In this document: in pieces, positions 1 through 9,474 of the stretch
Position numbering within the stretch: the first letter of the stretch is position 1
Layout of the letters: the number at the start of each line of letters is the position of its first letter
Origin: Zygnema cylindricum
Taxonomy: Eukaryota > Streptophyta > Zygnematophyceae > Zygnematales > Zygnemataceae
Assembly (NCBI GenBank): GCA_037447655.1
Contig: JBBHKE010000967.1
Coordinates: 248,001 to 312,000, forward strand
Direction of reading: 5' to 3'
DNA: 64,000 bases
The notes under the pieces: model-generated
What the model saw: only the letters and a program-made list of their open reading frames with translations
The model's database searches: none
What the model was told of the DNA's origin: nothing
Translations under genes and position numbers: made by a program

Positions 1-75
1 CCTGCATAAAGATCGCTCCAATAGCCGTATCGTTGGTGTCTGTAATTATCGTCCAAGGTAAGTCCGGGTCGGGAA
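1..75 (-). pseudogene. Start of gypsy RNase H domain (continues off the window)
   Basis: Read on the minus strand, this stretch encodes PDPDLPW followed by TDTNDTAIGAIFMQ. That is the junction seen in gypsy pol where the RT thumb gives way to RNase H, with the first catalytic Asp region. It continues, in the same frame, the RT sequence that stops at 1268. The two halves are separated by the solo LTR at 81-1262 and its cagct target duplication. Only about 24 codons are in view. Confidence 0.8.
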
Positions 76-80
76 CAGCT
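76..80. repeat. Target-site duplication of solo LTR (left, cagct)
   Basis: Five bases, cagct, are repeated at 1263-1267 on the other side of the solo LTR. The length of 5 bp is standard for LTR-element integrases. Confidence 0.85.
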
Positions 81-1262
81 TGTTGATGTTTGTGTTTTTT
101 CTAGGTCTGTAATAGGATAGAAAAAGGCAGAGGCAGTCTGCCTCTAACTCCCCTCTCCAAGCCCCCACACTTGTTGTTGTCACTGAAGGCTGGATAGGGA
201 GCTAGAGCCATGGCTGCCTAAGCTCTCTAGTGAAGACATGAGGTAAATTAGGTAGACTTACCAAAAGAAATTTGACGAACGCCAAAATTGATCCTAGTAC
301 CTGCCGTCCGTCAAATCACGTACAGTCGGATACTTTAACCATTTAGTCTAGCGCTAATTTTAAGATATATAGGGTTTGATAATTATTTATTTAGTTACAC
401 GTAGATTTGTTCATTTAACTAGAAATAAAAACGTAGTGCATAGATACAGTTATAAATAGTACGGAGTACGGTTTAACGTATATGAAATGGATACCGGCAT
501 TTGTTTCGAACGCGAAACAAATATCGCGCACGTATTTATGACGGCTAGGATCGAAAACTTGTTTTGATCGGATAGCCAAAAAAGGATGCCGAGATCGCGG
601 AAGAAGATTTTGGCGGTTTGCGGTCATCGCCACATAGGATGACACGTGGCAAAATGACATTAGATCGTGGCATCTCCGAGGATTACGTGAACAAATCTGG
701 AGATGACATGTGTCGACATTTTGGCCATGTCGTACAATGGCCGTACAGAAAGTACATCAGCACCTGTACTTTTATGTACGACAAAGTATTTTGATTGGTG
801 CCGTACGTCAATAGATAGAGTCTTAGAGGAGAGATAAGACTTAGAAAATTTCGAGTAGGTAGTCGCCTCTCCCACAGAGCATCTTGTATAAATGGCTAAC
901 TATGGGCAGCCATAACGATCAATTTAATTGACCATTTTCAGTGATTCTTTTTGCTGCAGACTCAGGGGTGTCCAGGCTACACAGGGGTGTAGTCGGTCAT
1001 AGGTTTTGTCTGCCAAGGTGGCTGTATTTCTAAGGGAAAGTCAAAGTGGGTGAATGTGTCCAAATCTCATATTCTAACTTTGCATTCTGTGGTGGAACTG
1101 AGCACACAGAAAGTGTTATTTCACAGGGGTGAATCTATATTGGGGTTCTGACTGTCAAAGGGTCAGTCATTTGGGTTAATATCAAGTTTGGAGTCGGCAC
1201 TATCTAGATTAGCTTCTTTGGATCTGCCTTCTTTGAGGGCCAATAGAGGTCTCAGAGTTTCA
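81..1262 (-). mobile_element. Solo LTR (family L1), 1182 bp, inserted in gypsy pol
   Basis: The element begins TGAAACTCTGAG on the minus strand and ends ATCAACA, giving TG...CA ends. It is flanked by a perfect 5-bp target duplication, cagct, at 76-80 and 1263-1267. Removing it restores the pol reading frame across the site. No internal coding region is present, so it is a solo LTR left by LTR-LTR recombination. A second copy of the family lies in the opposite orientation at 43980-46576 and aligns over its whole length once two later insertions there are removed. Orientation is assigned relative to the minus strand; the true transcription direction is not proved. Confidence 0.88.
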
Positions 1263-1267
1263 CAGCT

Positions 1268-2318
1268 AACACGGGAGCGGTAACCAACCGTTCCTTTACC
1301 GTGTTAAAAGCTGCCCCTTGCACCAATTTACACTCGTAGGGCACGTCATTCTTAAGTAATTCCGTGAGTGGTGCAACGATTTTCGCGAAACCTTTGACAA
1401 ATCGTCGATAATAAGAGCATAATCCCAGAAAGCTCCGTAACTCTGTAATGTTCAACGGCTGCGGCCACTCTTTCACAGCCCTCGTTTTGTTCGGATCCAC
1501 TGCGATTCCGTCCCGCCTCACCACATGGCCCAAAAAATCAATTTTCTCCTTCAAGAAGTCACATTTGCTCCTCTTTGCGTACAACTTATTTTCCCGAAGG
1601 ACTTGTAGGACAGTTCGTAGGTGCTTCATGTGTTCCTCCAACGTTCGGCTATACACCAAGATGTCGTCTAAAAAGACGATTACAAATGCGTCCAAATATT
1701 GTCGAAAGATGGAGTTCATCAGATGCATAAAAGTCGTCAGCGCATTAGATAACCGAAACGGCAATACCCGAAACTGGAAATGACCATACCGAGTTCTAAA
1801 CGCTGTCTTTTCCACATCCTCGTCAGCAATTCTAATCTGGTGATAGCTGCTCCGCATATCTATCTTTGAGAAATATTCGGCACCTCGAAGTCGGTCTAAC
1901 AATTCGTCTATTCTCGGTAAAGGGTACGCATTCTTGATCGTTAACTTGTTTAGCGCTCGGTAGTCCACACACATACGAAAACCTCCATCTTTTTATTCAC
2001 GAAAAAAACGGGGGCTCCATACGGTGACTTGCTCGGTTCTATTGCTCCGGCTTCGACCAAATCCGCGAGTTGCTTTTTGAGTTCGTCTAATTCGGTGTAA
2101 CTCATATTGTACATCCGATTAGCCGGGGGTACCGCTCCGGGAACAAGTTCTATCTTGTGGTCTACTTCGCGCTTCGGAGGTAAGCCCTCGGGGAGCTTCG
2201 GGGGTAAAACATCTACATACTCCTCGAGAAGTTTTGTTACTACTTCCGGACCTCGTCGGCAGTCTTTCCAGTGTCGCCACTTTCTTTTGAGTCGAAGTCG
2301 GAATCCTTCTTCTTCCAT
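1268..2318 (-). pseudogene. Gypsy reverse transcriptase, frameshifted
   Basis: This encodes the Ty3/gypsy RT core in two overlapping frames. The upstream part (1950-2318) has the PPKREVDHKIEL and PYGAPVFFV motifs. The downstream part (from about 1974 to 1268) has [22 protein letters not shown], the catalytic [12 protein letters not shown] (FLDD in place of the usual YxDD) and [11 protein letters not shown]. The frame change near 1990 is consistent with loss of one base in the run before the CVDYRALNK segment. The frame then stops at the solo LTR. A further frame change separates it from the protease frame near 2240-2318. The element cannot make an intact Pol. Confidence 0.88.
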
Positions 2319-3040
2319 TCTTCCGGAATCTCCTCCTTCGCCTCCTCCATGGGCTGGACGACCGCTACACTAATAGTTTCCCCTTTTCTGAGTGCCCTTT
2401 TAAGCTGTAAAGACGAAAGTAGGCGTCCCTCTTCTGATCCTTTACCAGCCGCTCCCGCTTTTACCTCAAACTCTTCTTCGCCCTTCTTCACTCTCATGGC
2501 CCCACTTCTCCAATCGATCGTCGGATTCCATTTTTGCAGCCACAGCTTTCCCAAGATTACCTCATGGTCTCCAAGAGGTAATACATAAAGAGTGTCGTAC
2601 CATCGGAATCTCCCGATGCCGACGCGTAACCTCAAAGTACGATGGGAAATGGATAAGGAACTTTCGTCTACCAACTGCACCGACTGCTGATTCGTAAGCA
2701 CCACGAGAGGAAGCTTCAACTTTTTCACCGTCGCCTCGTTGATGAAATTTCCCGATGCTCCGGAGTCCACCATGAAGCTCGTTGCACACCCTCCAATTTG
2801 ACCCCTAAATATCAAAGGGTCTCCTCCTTCACCGACTAACCTCATGACGTTAAGTTTCCCCTTTCTTGCATTTTTTCCGTTTCGGACATTCACGGGCCAT
2901 ATGGTCCGAGGAACCCCACTAGAAGCATAAGCCATTTTGCCTCCTTCGTTGGAGCTCATCTCGGGATAAGTTGTTGGCCTTAGTCTTGATAGTTTTCTTC
3001 TTTTTCCGCAGTACGTTGACCTCCTCTTTATCCTCATCAA
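2240..3040 (-). pseudogene. Gypsy aspartic protease region of pol
   Basis: An open stretch of 266 codons carries the retroviral-type aspartic protease signature FMVDSGASGNFI about one third of the way in, followed by VILGKLWLQKWNPTIDW, the usual second conserved block of gypsy proteases. Downstream is a charged linker leading to RT, which lies in another frame. Upstream, gag (3117-3791) is separated by about 75 bp and a stop. It is a pol component, not a host gene. The N-terminal part (MMRIKRR onward) has no recognisable zinc knuckle. Confidence 0.82.
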
Positions 3041-3116
3041 TTGCTCCGAGCTCTATGGGAGTTGGACCATCGTCTCGACGACCCCCTCCACCGCTACTCG
3101 ACCCAAAATGATGAGG

Positions 3117-3791
3117 TCATCGGAAGGTGAAGTCGGCTGAATCAGTCCGCTCAACAAAATGAATGATTGCTGAGAGACTAGGAGTTGTGCTTTCCCGAGC
3201 GAGCCATTGTTCCGCATCCCTACGAATGGAGGATTTGAGCCCCTTCACATAGCGATCCACAGCCTCATCCTCTGTCATCGTAGGTATTTGAACCTTACAC
3301 TCCAAAAATCGTTGCGTAAACTCCAACACCAAATTTCGTTGCTTCAGCACTACGATCTTATCTCGTGCAGCCTTAACCGTATTAACAGGCTGCCAGGCGT
3401 CTCGGAGGAATTGAACAAAGAGAGCCCAAACGGTCAATATCTCATCACTCTCCACCAATGTCCTCCACCATGCACCCGCTGCCCCCTTAAGAAAACCACC
3501 CGCGTAGTGAATCTTCTCTCGGTCCGACAGGCTAAGAAAATTCTCGAGATAATTCGCAACAGAGAATAGCCACGTATCCAAGTTCTTGAGTCTTGCGGGG
3601 TCAAACTCGTTGCGAAGTCGTAATTTCGATCTCTTCGAGTCCCTCTCCATGCGTCCATGAGGTCGCTCACCAAGACGAGATTCCAAAGTTGCGACGGTGT
3701 TGCTCAGCTGTGCGTTCTGTAATCTCACGCTTTCTAACTCCCTGAGAACTTGCGAGAACATTTCTGTAGTGGATACGCCGTGTTCGTCCAT
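3117..3791 (-). CDS. Gypsy gag protein
   Basis: This is a 224-codon open frame starting 22 bp downstream of the primer site, as expected for gag. The N-terminus is predicted to be a short coiled coil (SQVLRELESVRLQNAQLS and following heptads). The middle matches the retrotransposon gag fold, with the pattern YLENFLSLSDREKIHYAGG, then GAAGAWWRTL, then FVQFLRDAW and RFLECK. No CCHC knuckle is visible before the stop, so the nucleocapsid part is missing or lies in another frame. The frame itself is intact although the element is dead. Confidence 0.8.
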   Translation of the reverse strand: MDEHGVSTTEMFSQVLRELESVRLQNAQLSNTVATLESRLGERPHGRMERDSKRSKLRLRNEFDPARLKNLDTWLFSVANYLENFLSLSDREKIHYAGGFLKGAAGAWWRTLVESDEILTVWALFVQFLRDAWQPVNTVKAARDKIVVLKQRNLVLEFTQRFLECKVQIPTMTEDEAVDRYVKGLKSSIRRDAEQWLARESTTPSLSAIIHFVERTDSADFTFR

Positions 3792-3812
3792 GCTGTCGAG
3801 TCACGGGGAATA

Positions 3813-3824
3813 GCTCTGATACCA
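3813..3824 (-). other. Primer-binding site, initiator tRNA-Met type
   Basis: The minus strand reads TGGTATCAGAGC one base after the LTR end. This is the standard plant LTR-element primer site complementary to the 3' end of initiator tRNA-Met. It fixes the element orientation and the inner LTR edge. Confidence 0.92.
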
Positions 3825-3825
3825 G

Positions 3826-4302
3826 TGTAAAAGGGATAAGAATTATAGGCACCACAATACATCATAATGCACAGTGGAAAGCTCGAAGGATCCTCCCGTA
3901 ACAACAGCAGGTGCACACAGCAGTGACAGACAAGATGGCGTTTTATTACCCAAGAGAGGATTACAAGATTCAGCGCTTGCTGGGAGGGTCTACTCAAAGA
4001 GTCTCTCTTGTACTACGTCTGTCTCATTATTTAAACTTACTAACTGTTACTCAACCGAATACTGTACAAATGTACATGTGGACCTTCGCGGTCAACCGAG
4101 ATCTATCCATAATATTCTTCGATAACTATATGGTAAAATCTACATTCTGCGGCGTTGCTATACTGCTACGCTGTGTTGCTATGCTGCGCTACGTTATTCT
4201 ACTAAGTTGTTATGCTGCTATGCTGCGCTAATCTGAAAATCGCAGCTGCGCTGGCAGCCTACTTTCTAGCCACTAAGTGCTCAACCCTCTAACCCTGTTA
4301 CA
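3826..4302 (-). mobile_element. 5' LTR of the gypsy element (477 bp)
   Basis: The plus strand begins tgtaaaagg and ends ctgttaca, so the LTR has TG...CA ends with short TGTAA/TTACA inverted termini. It directly abuts the primer site on one side and transposase coding sequence on the other. It contains a run of GC-rich motifs at 4150-4250 (minus strand agcgcagcatagcagc and variants). The same motif type appears in an unrelated element family at 6160-6215 and 9320-9440. Confidence 0.88.
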
Positions 4303-5107
4303 GTTGCGGTATTTCCCGTCGCTAGACGGTAAAGGACCATCTCAATTTGTCGGATTACATCATGCTTCCTATTTGGGATGTTTACAAAACACGGCGCAGG
4401 GTCAGTCTCCATCCGATGCCCTATTTCTTCAGCCAAATAATGTACTAGGTGTTTGGGAAGGCGGAAAAGTTCTCTATATCTGCCATTATCATACTCATGA
4501 AGGAGTGTCATGGAGAAATGTAAACTCTGAGGTCGAATGTAGTACTCTCTGTTAGTCCTCCGTCGTCTATGTCTGCAAAGCAGCATACTAAAACTCTCGA
4601 CCAGATTTCCAAAGATTTGAGAAGCTGCCATGATGTTCCTTTGAACAGGGAAATCATGATGGTTAAAATGATAATTTCCTCCTCGGACTGGTCATCCTCA
4701 TGTTCATTAAGTAGGATAAGCATGGCCAGCAACTGCTCCATTTTGAAGAAATCAAGGGAAATTGAAGCCTTGCGATGCTGCTGCGAAGGTTTTAGGTCAA
4801 AGACATGCGATTAGGAGAGAGCCATGGTAATATTTTAGAGAATACTCTCCTCCCTGTAACATGACCAAACCGTACATTTTGTACATCATCGTACATTACG
4901 TACGACGTCGTTTGGTACACATTTTGCGTTATCAACTTCCTGCGTAAGATTCTAAATAGATTCGCACGATCAGAATAGCATCTTACGTGGACCCAACCAG
5001 CATGTGCCACGCGAATAAGTGTCGGTTACTGACCCGACACAATGGAACGGTCCCGTCAGTAAACGAATTTTTGACGTTTACTGAAAGCGCCTAATGGAAC
5101 AACGCTC
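4303..5107 (-). mobile_element. PIF/Harbinger element, 5' part with terminal repeat
   Basis: The outer end at 5085-5107 reads, on the minus strand, gagcgttGTTCCATTAGGCG. This is the same terminal repeat as the non-autonomous Harbinger-like elements at 30108, 33560 and 34228. A TAA at 5108-5110 fits the 3-bp target preference of PIF/Harbinger. Inward lies transposase coding sequence. The remainder is displaced beyond the left edge by the gypsy insertion at 4302. Confidence 0.7.
4311..4741 (-). pseudogene. Harbinger-type (HARBI1-like) transposase, N-terminal part
   Basis: The segment from 4631 down reads ...YYIRPQ, HEYDNGRYRELFRLPKH and QIEMVLYRLATGNT. This matches the start of DDE_Tnp_4 transposases, where a cap region is followed by the helix ending LYRLATGNS. 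The upstream start MEQLLAMLILLNEHEDDQ (from 4741) lies in another frame, so there is a frameshift or a short unseen intron around 4560-4630. The gypsy LTR cuts the gene exactly after the ATGN block. All DDE catalytic residues would lie in the part pushed off the window. Confidence 0.72.
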
Positions 5108-5110
5108 TAA

Positions 5111-5854
5111 GTCCTTTTATTTGTTTTTTTAACCCGTATTTGGGTTTAGCTGAAGCTATGAATTTTCTACCATTTGAAATTTTCCATTTGCTTTGGATTT
5201 TTTTTGAAATTTAACTTTTTCCAAAAGAAAATCGCACGTTTCAAATAATCATTATCTGAAGTTCAAGTACTCTATTGTTACGGAAAATTAAGAGTACGAT
5301 ATCAACAGATGCGCCATGGAAAGGGCGTCACTAGTACAACACTAATCGTTGTTAGTTGTTAAAGTTTTATTCGCCAACTTTGATCATATTTTCTCTGTGC
5401 ACACTTGTCAGATTGTCAATCCGATGGTTGCTATTGAAATCCAAGATCCTCACCATCTTATTGGCGGTCTCTGATTGACAACCCGATAAGTGTACACGGA
5501 GAAAGGATGTTTTAAGTGGCTAAAAAAGAATTCACACTAATAACGACTACTGTACCGGTGTAGCCTTGCAGGCAATCGCTTTTCACGTTTAATGCGTAAA
5601 TCAAACGTAGAGATCTACCATCATCTATTTTACTAAGCGCAAAGCAACCACGTTTCAGTGATTTTTCCTCGGTTTTGATTCGATGCTTGAGTCCGGCCAA
5701 TCAGTTTTTCTACTGCCGCCGTCGCCCTGAGTTTCACAATTCTTCCGACGTTAAGGAAAGGGTTGCGGAGCATACTTTTTATTTTCCAGGCAATTGGGTT
5801 TTTTATTTGTCGCCGATTTCGTGACTCAGTGATTCTACCGACGTTTGTGATTTG
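5111..5854. other. Interspersed AT-rich sequence between elements
   Basis: No coding sequence is supported. It contains the TA-flanked inverted-repeat element at 5337-5560 and ends with the atttg target site of the next retrotransposon (5850-5854). Confidence 0.6.
5337..5560. mobile_element. TA-flanked MITE, 224 bp
   Basis: It starts CAACACTAATCG after a TA and ends TGTACCGGTG before a TA. Inside, gtgcacacttgtcagattg and an inverted counterpart near 5490-5505 form a long hairpin. It is homologous to the copy at 27669-27884, which shares the cacacttgtc and agtgt blocks. It is a short member of the CACCGCGAATCG family. Confidence 0.65.
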
Positions 5855-6873
5855 TGTTGTTTTGAAAAGTCAGTTTCGTGCGTACGAGACAGTTTGCCCG
5901 TAACTGCTAATTGGATTTAATATGGAGGTTTGAATAGATTCACGGATTGGGGGAGCGAACGGATTGATATAATTAAAGTGACGTAAAAGACTCATTGAGT
6001 GGTGTGAACAAGCTGTGACAAATGGACGGCGGATCGCGAAGCGATCCGATGTAAAATAAACGGAATGTTGGAATAGGCGCCGCCAGTACTGCGGAGCTGC
6101 GACGTAGTTAAGTCAACGTAGCTGCAGCTATTAGTATGATCCGTACGGACAAGCGCAGCCAGCATAGCCAGCGCAGCCAGCGCAGCCAGCACAGCCAGTG
6201 CAGCTAGCGCAGCTGCGGATAATATGACTATGATAGATCTCGAGTAATGATGATTGTACGGTAGTGGTAGCTTAGTAGTTGCTTAGTGGTAGCTTGGTTT
6301 CTGACATACGAAGAGTGCGGTGTAAACATTTTGTAAAACAAAGGTTTGTCCTTTTGACTAATTAGTTTATTAGGATAGATACAGTACGGCTGGTATGCCT
6401 CCGTACTCTGAGTTTAACTTGCAGGACTTAGATTATTTTATGTATCGCAGTCAAGTTTATCAAAGCAATGGCAAACTGTTTTCTGCATCTTTGACCTGTT
6501 GGTGTGATCACTCTGTTTGGTTCTTTCATGTGAAACTTTGTGGAGTTATTCTATGATATAGAATATATATGTGTGTGAAGTTTCATTGTATTCCAGTATC
6601 TCTGTAAGATTTTGTGAGCAGTCTAAGTGGTTAGTTTGTGAAGCTGTCAGCTGTTTTTGTGAAACTCTGGAGCCTATATCTTCTAGATTCCTTGGTGGAT
6701 TTAGCTGTAACTTTAGGAGTTTATAGTGTATATGGTATACTGCCTATTGGAGCAGTTTGAGGTGATTCTGTTCAGTTTGGAGTAATCTGGGCTGTCTGAA
6801 TCACAGCTGTTTTTGAGGTAGTCTGTGGGTGTTTCCGTGACTAATCCATGGCTGAAATAGGCTATGGACAACA
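5855..6873 (+). mobile_element. 5' LTR of gag-only element copy 1
   Basis: It begins TGTTGTTTTGAAAAG and ends GGACAACA. It contains a cluster of gcgcagccagc repeats at about 6163-6210. Its last 26 bases include the gag start codon (ATG at 6848). It is 1019 bp against 1001 bp for the 3' copy. Confidence 0.9.
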
Positions 6874-8566
6874 GGTTATGGGCCCACACCCATGGCTACC
6901 TATATTTGATGGATCAAAATATCACTACTGGAAGTGTGCGCTTGAGAGCTACTTCGAGATGATGGAGCTAATGGATGTGATGGACAGTACCTTGGCAAAA
7001 CATCAAATGAATGGAAAAGGAAAAATCATGAGTTTCTAAGGGTTATGAAGAACTCCTTGACTGAGGATTTGGTAATGTCATACCTAAGTTTTAAAAGGGC
7101 AACTGAATTATGGAAGAGCTTAAAATGTATGTATGCAAAGACGTCTTTATATCATTGGCTTAGTAGTGTTACCAAAATAGTTGAACACAAGTATGTAGGA
7201 GGTAGTATGGAGAAACACTGTATTGACTTACAAGTATTATTTGCAGAAAATGATTTGGCAGGGGGAAACTTTACAGATGCTCAACAAGCTATCTTGTTAA
7301 TGAGAAGTCTACCTAAAGAATATAAGAGTGCACTAGATCGATTGACTTTAATTGATAAAAATGATTGGAGTATAACTGTAGCTAGACGAGTTATTCTAGA
7401 TGAAGAGGCTAATAGAAAGGTTTTATCAAGTGAAAGGAATATAAAGGAATCTAAGTCTCAGTTTCAGAAATTTAAAGGTAATAGTGAGTTCGGAGATCGG
7501 CCAAAGAATTGTTTTTACTGTAATGATTTAGGACATACCTTCAGGGTATGTCAATCGTATAAAAGTGCATGTGTTACAGGGAATTTCAGAGATGGATGGG
7601 ACAACACCCTAGTTCGAACCCAAACAAGAAAAGAATCAAGTGCTTTCGTGAGTGAGAGACAAGACTCGACAAATGACAAAAGGCATACACCGTGTGTTGA
7701 CGAATTTATGTATTTACCGACCTTATGTGGTGTTTGGAATAGAGTAAAGGAAGAGGTGACAGAAAAGGATTTAATGTCTGTCCCTTTTCCCGACGTCAGA
7801 TTGGTGAGTAACAAAGAGTTACAGGAGGAAGAGTTGTTTGAAGTAAGAGAAATTAGAGGAAGTGAAGGTCACTTGGAAGTGGAAGCCGAAAAATACTTAA
7901 ACATAAAGACTAATAAACTAAACCCAATTTTTCTAGAAGGACCGGGCAAAGATATGAAGAAAATTGGAATTAGGAATGAGGTGTATAATGTGGAAACTGG
8001 TGGAAGGAGTTATGTCACCGAAGATAGTGTGGTGAAGGACGACAGAGAGGAGGACACGATTTCTGACCTTATCAGATGACAAATCTGTGAGTGAAAATTG
8101 CTTACAAGAAAGTTTGTTGACTAAAGCAAGAGGAGTTGGGGGAAGAGATGGACACTTAGAAGCAGAAACTAGAAGTAAGGTGGCCATGAAAATTGGTGAA
8201 CTAGGAGAAAAACAAAGAAAAACTGTTCAGAAAATTGGAGAGAGAAAAGAAGTTTGTGGGATTGAAAAATGTAATAGAAATGCAAAAGTTAAAAGAGTGC
8301 AGCTGAAAAGAAGAAGAATCAAAATTAAAATTTCTCAGATGAAAGAAGTTGATGGAAGTAGCAAATATATGAAGAAAAACATAAAGGTGAAACAGAAAAC
8401 TAGTATTTGTGACTGTAAACGAGTAGAAAATTGTGACAGAAATGTAAACTTTCAAACAAGACAAAAGATCATGAAGAAAACAAAAAGAATATGTAATATT
8501 CAAAGGATCAAGGGTAGAAGAAAACATGCTCAGAAAGTGATCAAGAAAAGAGAGTGGGAGAAATGA
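6848..8566 (+). pseudogene. Gag of copy 1, two frameshifts
   Basis: The first segment (6848-7039) starts MAEIGYGQQVMGP inside the LTR. A shift near 7015 moves to the frame at about 7020-8079, and a second shift near 8080 returns to the original frame up to 8566. The middle part carries the UBN2-type gag fold (LFAENDLAGGNF, SLPKEYKSALDRL) and a CCHC knuckle, CFYCNDLGHTFRVC. The tail is extremely Lys/Arg rich (RVQLKRRRIKIK, IKGRRKHAQK), which is unusual for a copia gag and suggests nucleic-acid binding or nuclear targeting. The intact relative at 12517-13803 confirms the frame relations. Confidence 0.85.
6874..6886 (+). other. Primer-binding site for a half initiator tRNA-Met
   Basis: GGTTATGGGCCCA directly abuts the LTR. 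Its complement, TGGGCCCATAACC, is the anticodon stem-loop of eukaryotic initiator tRNA-Met (CAU anticodon), not the tRNA 3' end. This is the primer type known from Drosophila copia and yeast Ty5. Here it is translated as part of gag (QQVMGP). Confidence 0.85.
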
Positions 8567-9474
8567 TTTTCTGGATAATATTTCTGAAGAATGTGAATTT
8601 AGAGAAATCTTAGTTTTGGAAAAAGTTATTTTACAGGCATGTCTTATAAAGACAACTTTGTTTGACATTCTATTTGTTTTTGGTTGGACTTTAGATTTGT
8701 ATTCTTCCTTGTTGAGTTAGTTGAAAAAAAAAAAAAAAATTTATTTATGTATTTTTGAAGACGAAGGAGGTGGTGGAAGCCATGACTTGTTCACGAACGA
8801 AAATTTCGGGAGACATGGTAGAACGCAGCGAAAGCAGTGGAGAATCATCAGAAGAAGTTCGCGTCGCAAACAGCGACGCAGCATAGCGGCGCAGCAAAAG
8901 GAGTGGTGCCGTATGACACTTACACGCTGATTATTTTATTCCAGGTACAGGCAACTAAACATTCAGGGGTTATGCATTTATGGCGTAAGGGGAGTTATTA
9001 CAGGACACTTTTTGCAAGAAGGCAGCAAGCGACTGGGAATTGGCAGAGGGCAGCATGAGCAATGGCGACGTCGGCAAAGCACTGGTGATGTGGTGTTTTT
9101 GCTAAATTTATTGTATGATGAACAATGGAGGTTGATACAAAATTTTGAATATTTAAATATTTTTTTTATTCTTTTGTTTATCCATTAGAGTGGAAACATT
9201 TGCATACAGCATGGACTAATGAGTCTAAAGCTTTAGGGAAGTGTAGAATTTGAAAGCTTTAGTCTCAGTAGATGAGGCTATGAGGAGGAAGTTAAAGGTG
9301 AAAAAGAGCAGCAGTTAGGACTGCGATGTCAAACTAGCGCAGAGTAGCAGCATAGCAGTACACGCTGCACTTTGTATTCATACTGCGCTGCGATGTCAAA
9401 CTAGCGCAGCGTAGCAACATAGCATTACACGCTGCATATTTTTCTGGGTGCACGAAACTAAATTTTCGGGGGAG
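8567..9474 (+). other. Non-coding 3' internal region of gag-only copy 1
   Basis: No pol sequence is visible in any frame. It holds a poly-A run (about 8726-8740) and two direct repeats of a block containing caaactagcgcag and gtagcaacatagca (about 9328-9376 and 9393-9436). A purine-rich tract ttttcgggggag abuts the 3' LTR and serves as the plus-strand primer. The same tract occurs in copy 2. Confidence 0.75.

Larger units (their letters stand above)
1..4302 (-). mobile_element. Ty3/gypsy LTR retrotransposon, partial, interrupted by a solo LTR
   Basis: The domain order on the minus strand is 5' LTR, primer site, gag, aspartic protease, reverse transcriptase and start of RNase H, which is the Ty3/gypsy order as far as it can be read. 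The element runs off the left edge, so integrase and the 3' LTR are not in view. It is inserted into a Harbinger-like transposase gene (4311-4741) and is split at 76-1267 by a 1.18-kb solo LTR. Frameshifts in pol show it is dead. The LTR, the tRNA-Met type primer site and the pol motifs make the class secure. The lineage within Ty3/gypsy is not resolved. Confidence 0.9.

Noticed and set aside
8201-8668. Ser/Phe-rich minus-strand frame
   Set aside because: It is the antisense of the Lys/Arg-rich Gag tail.
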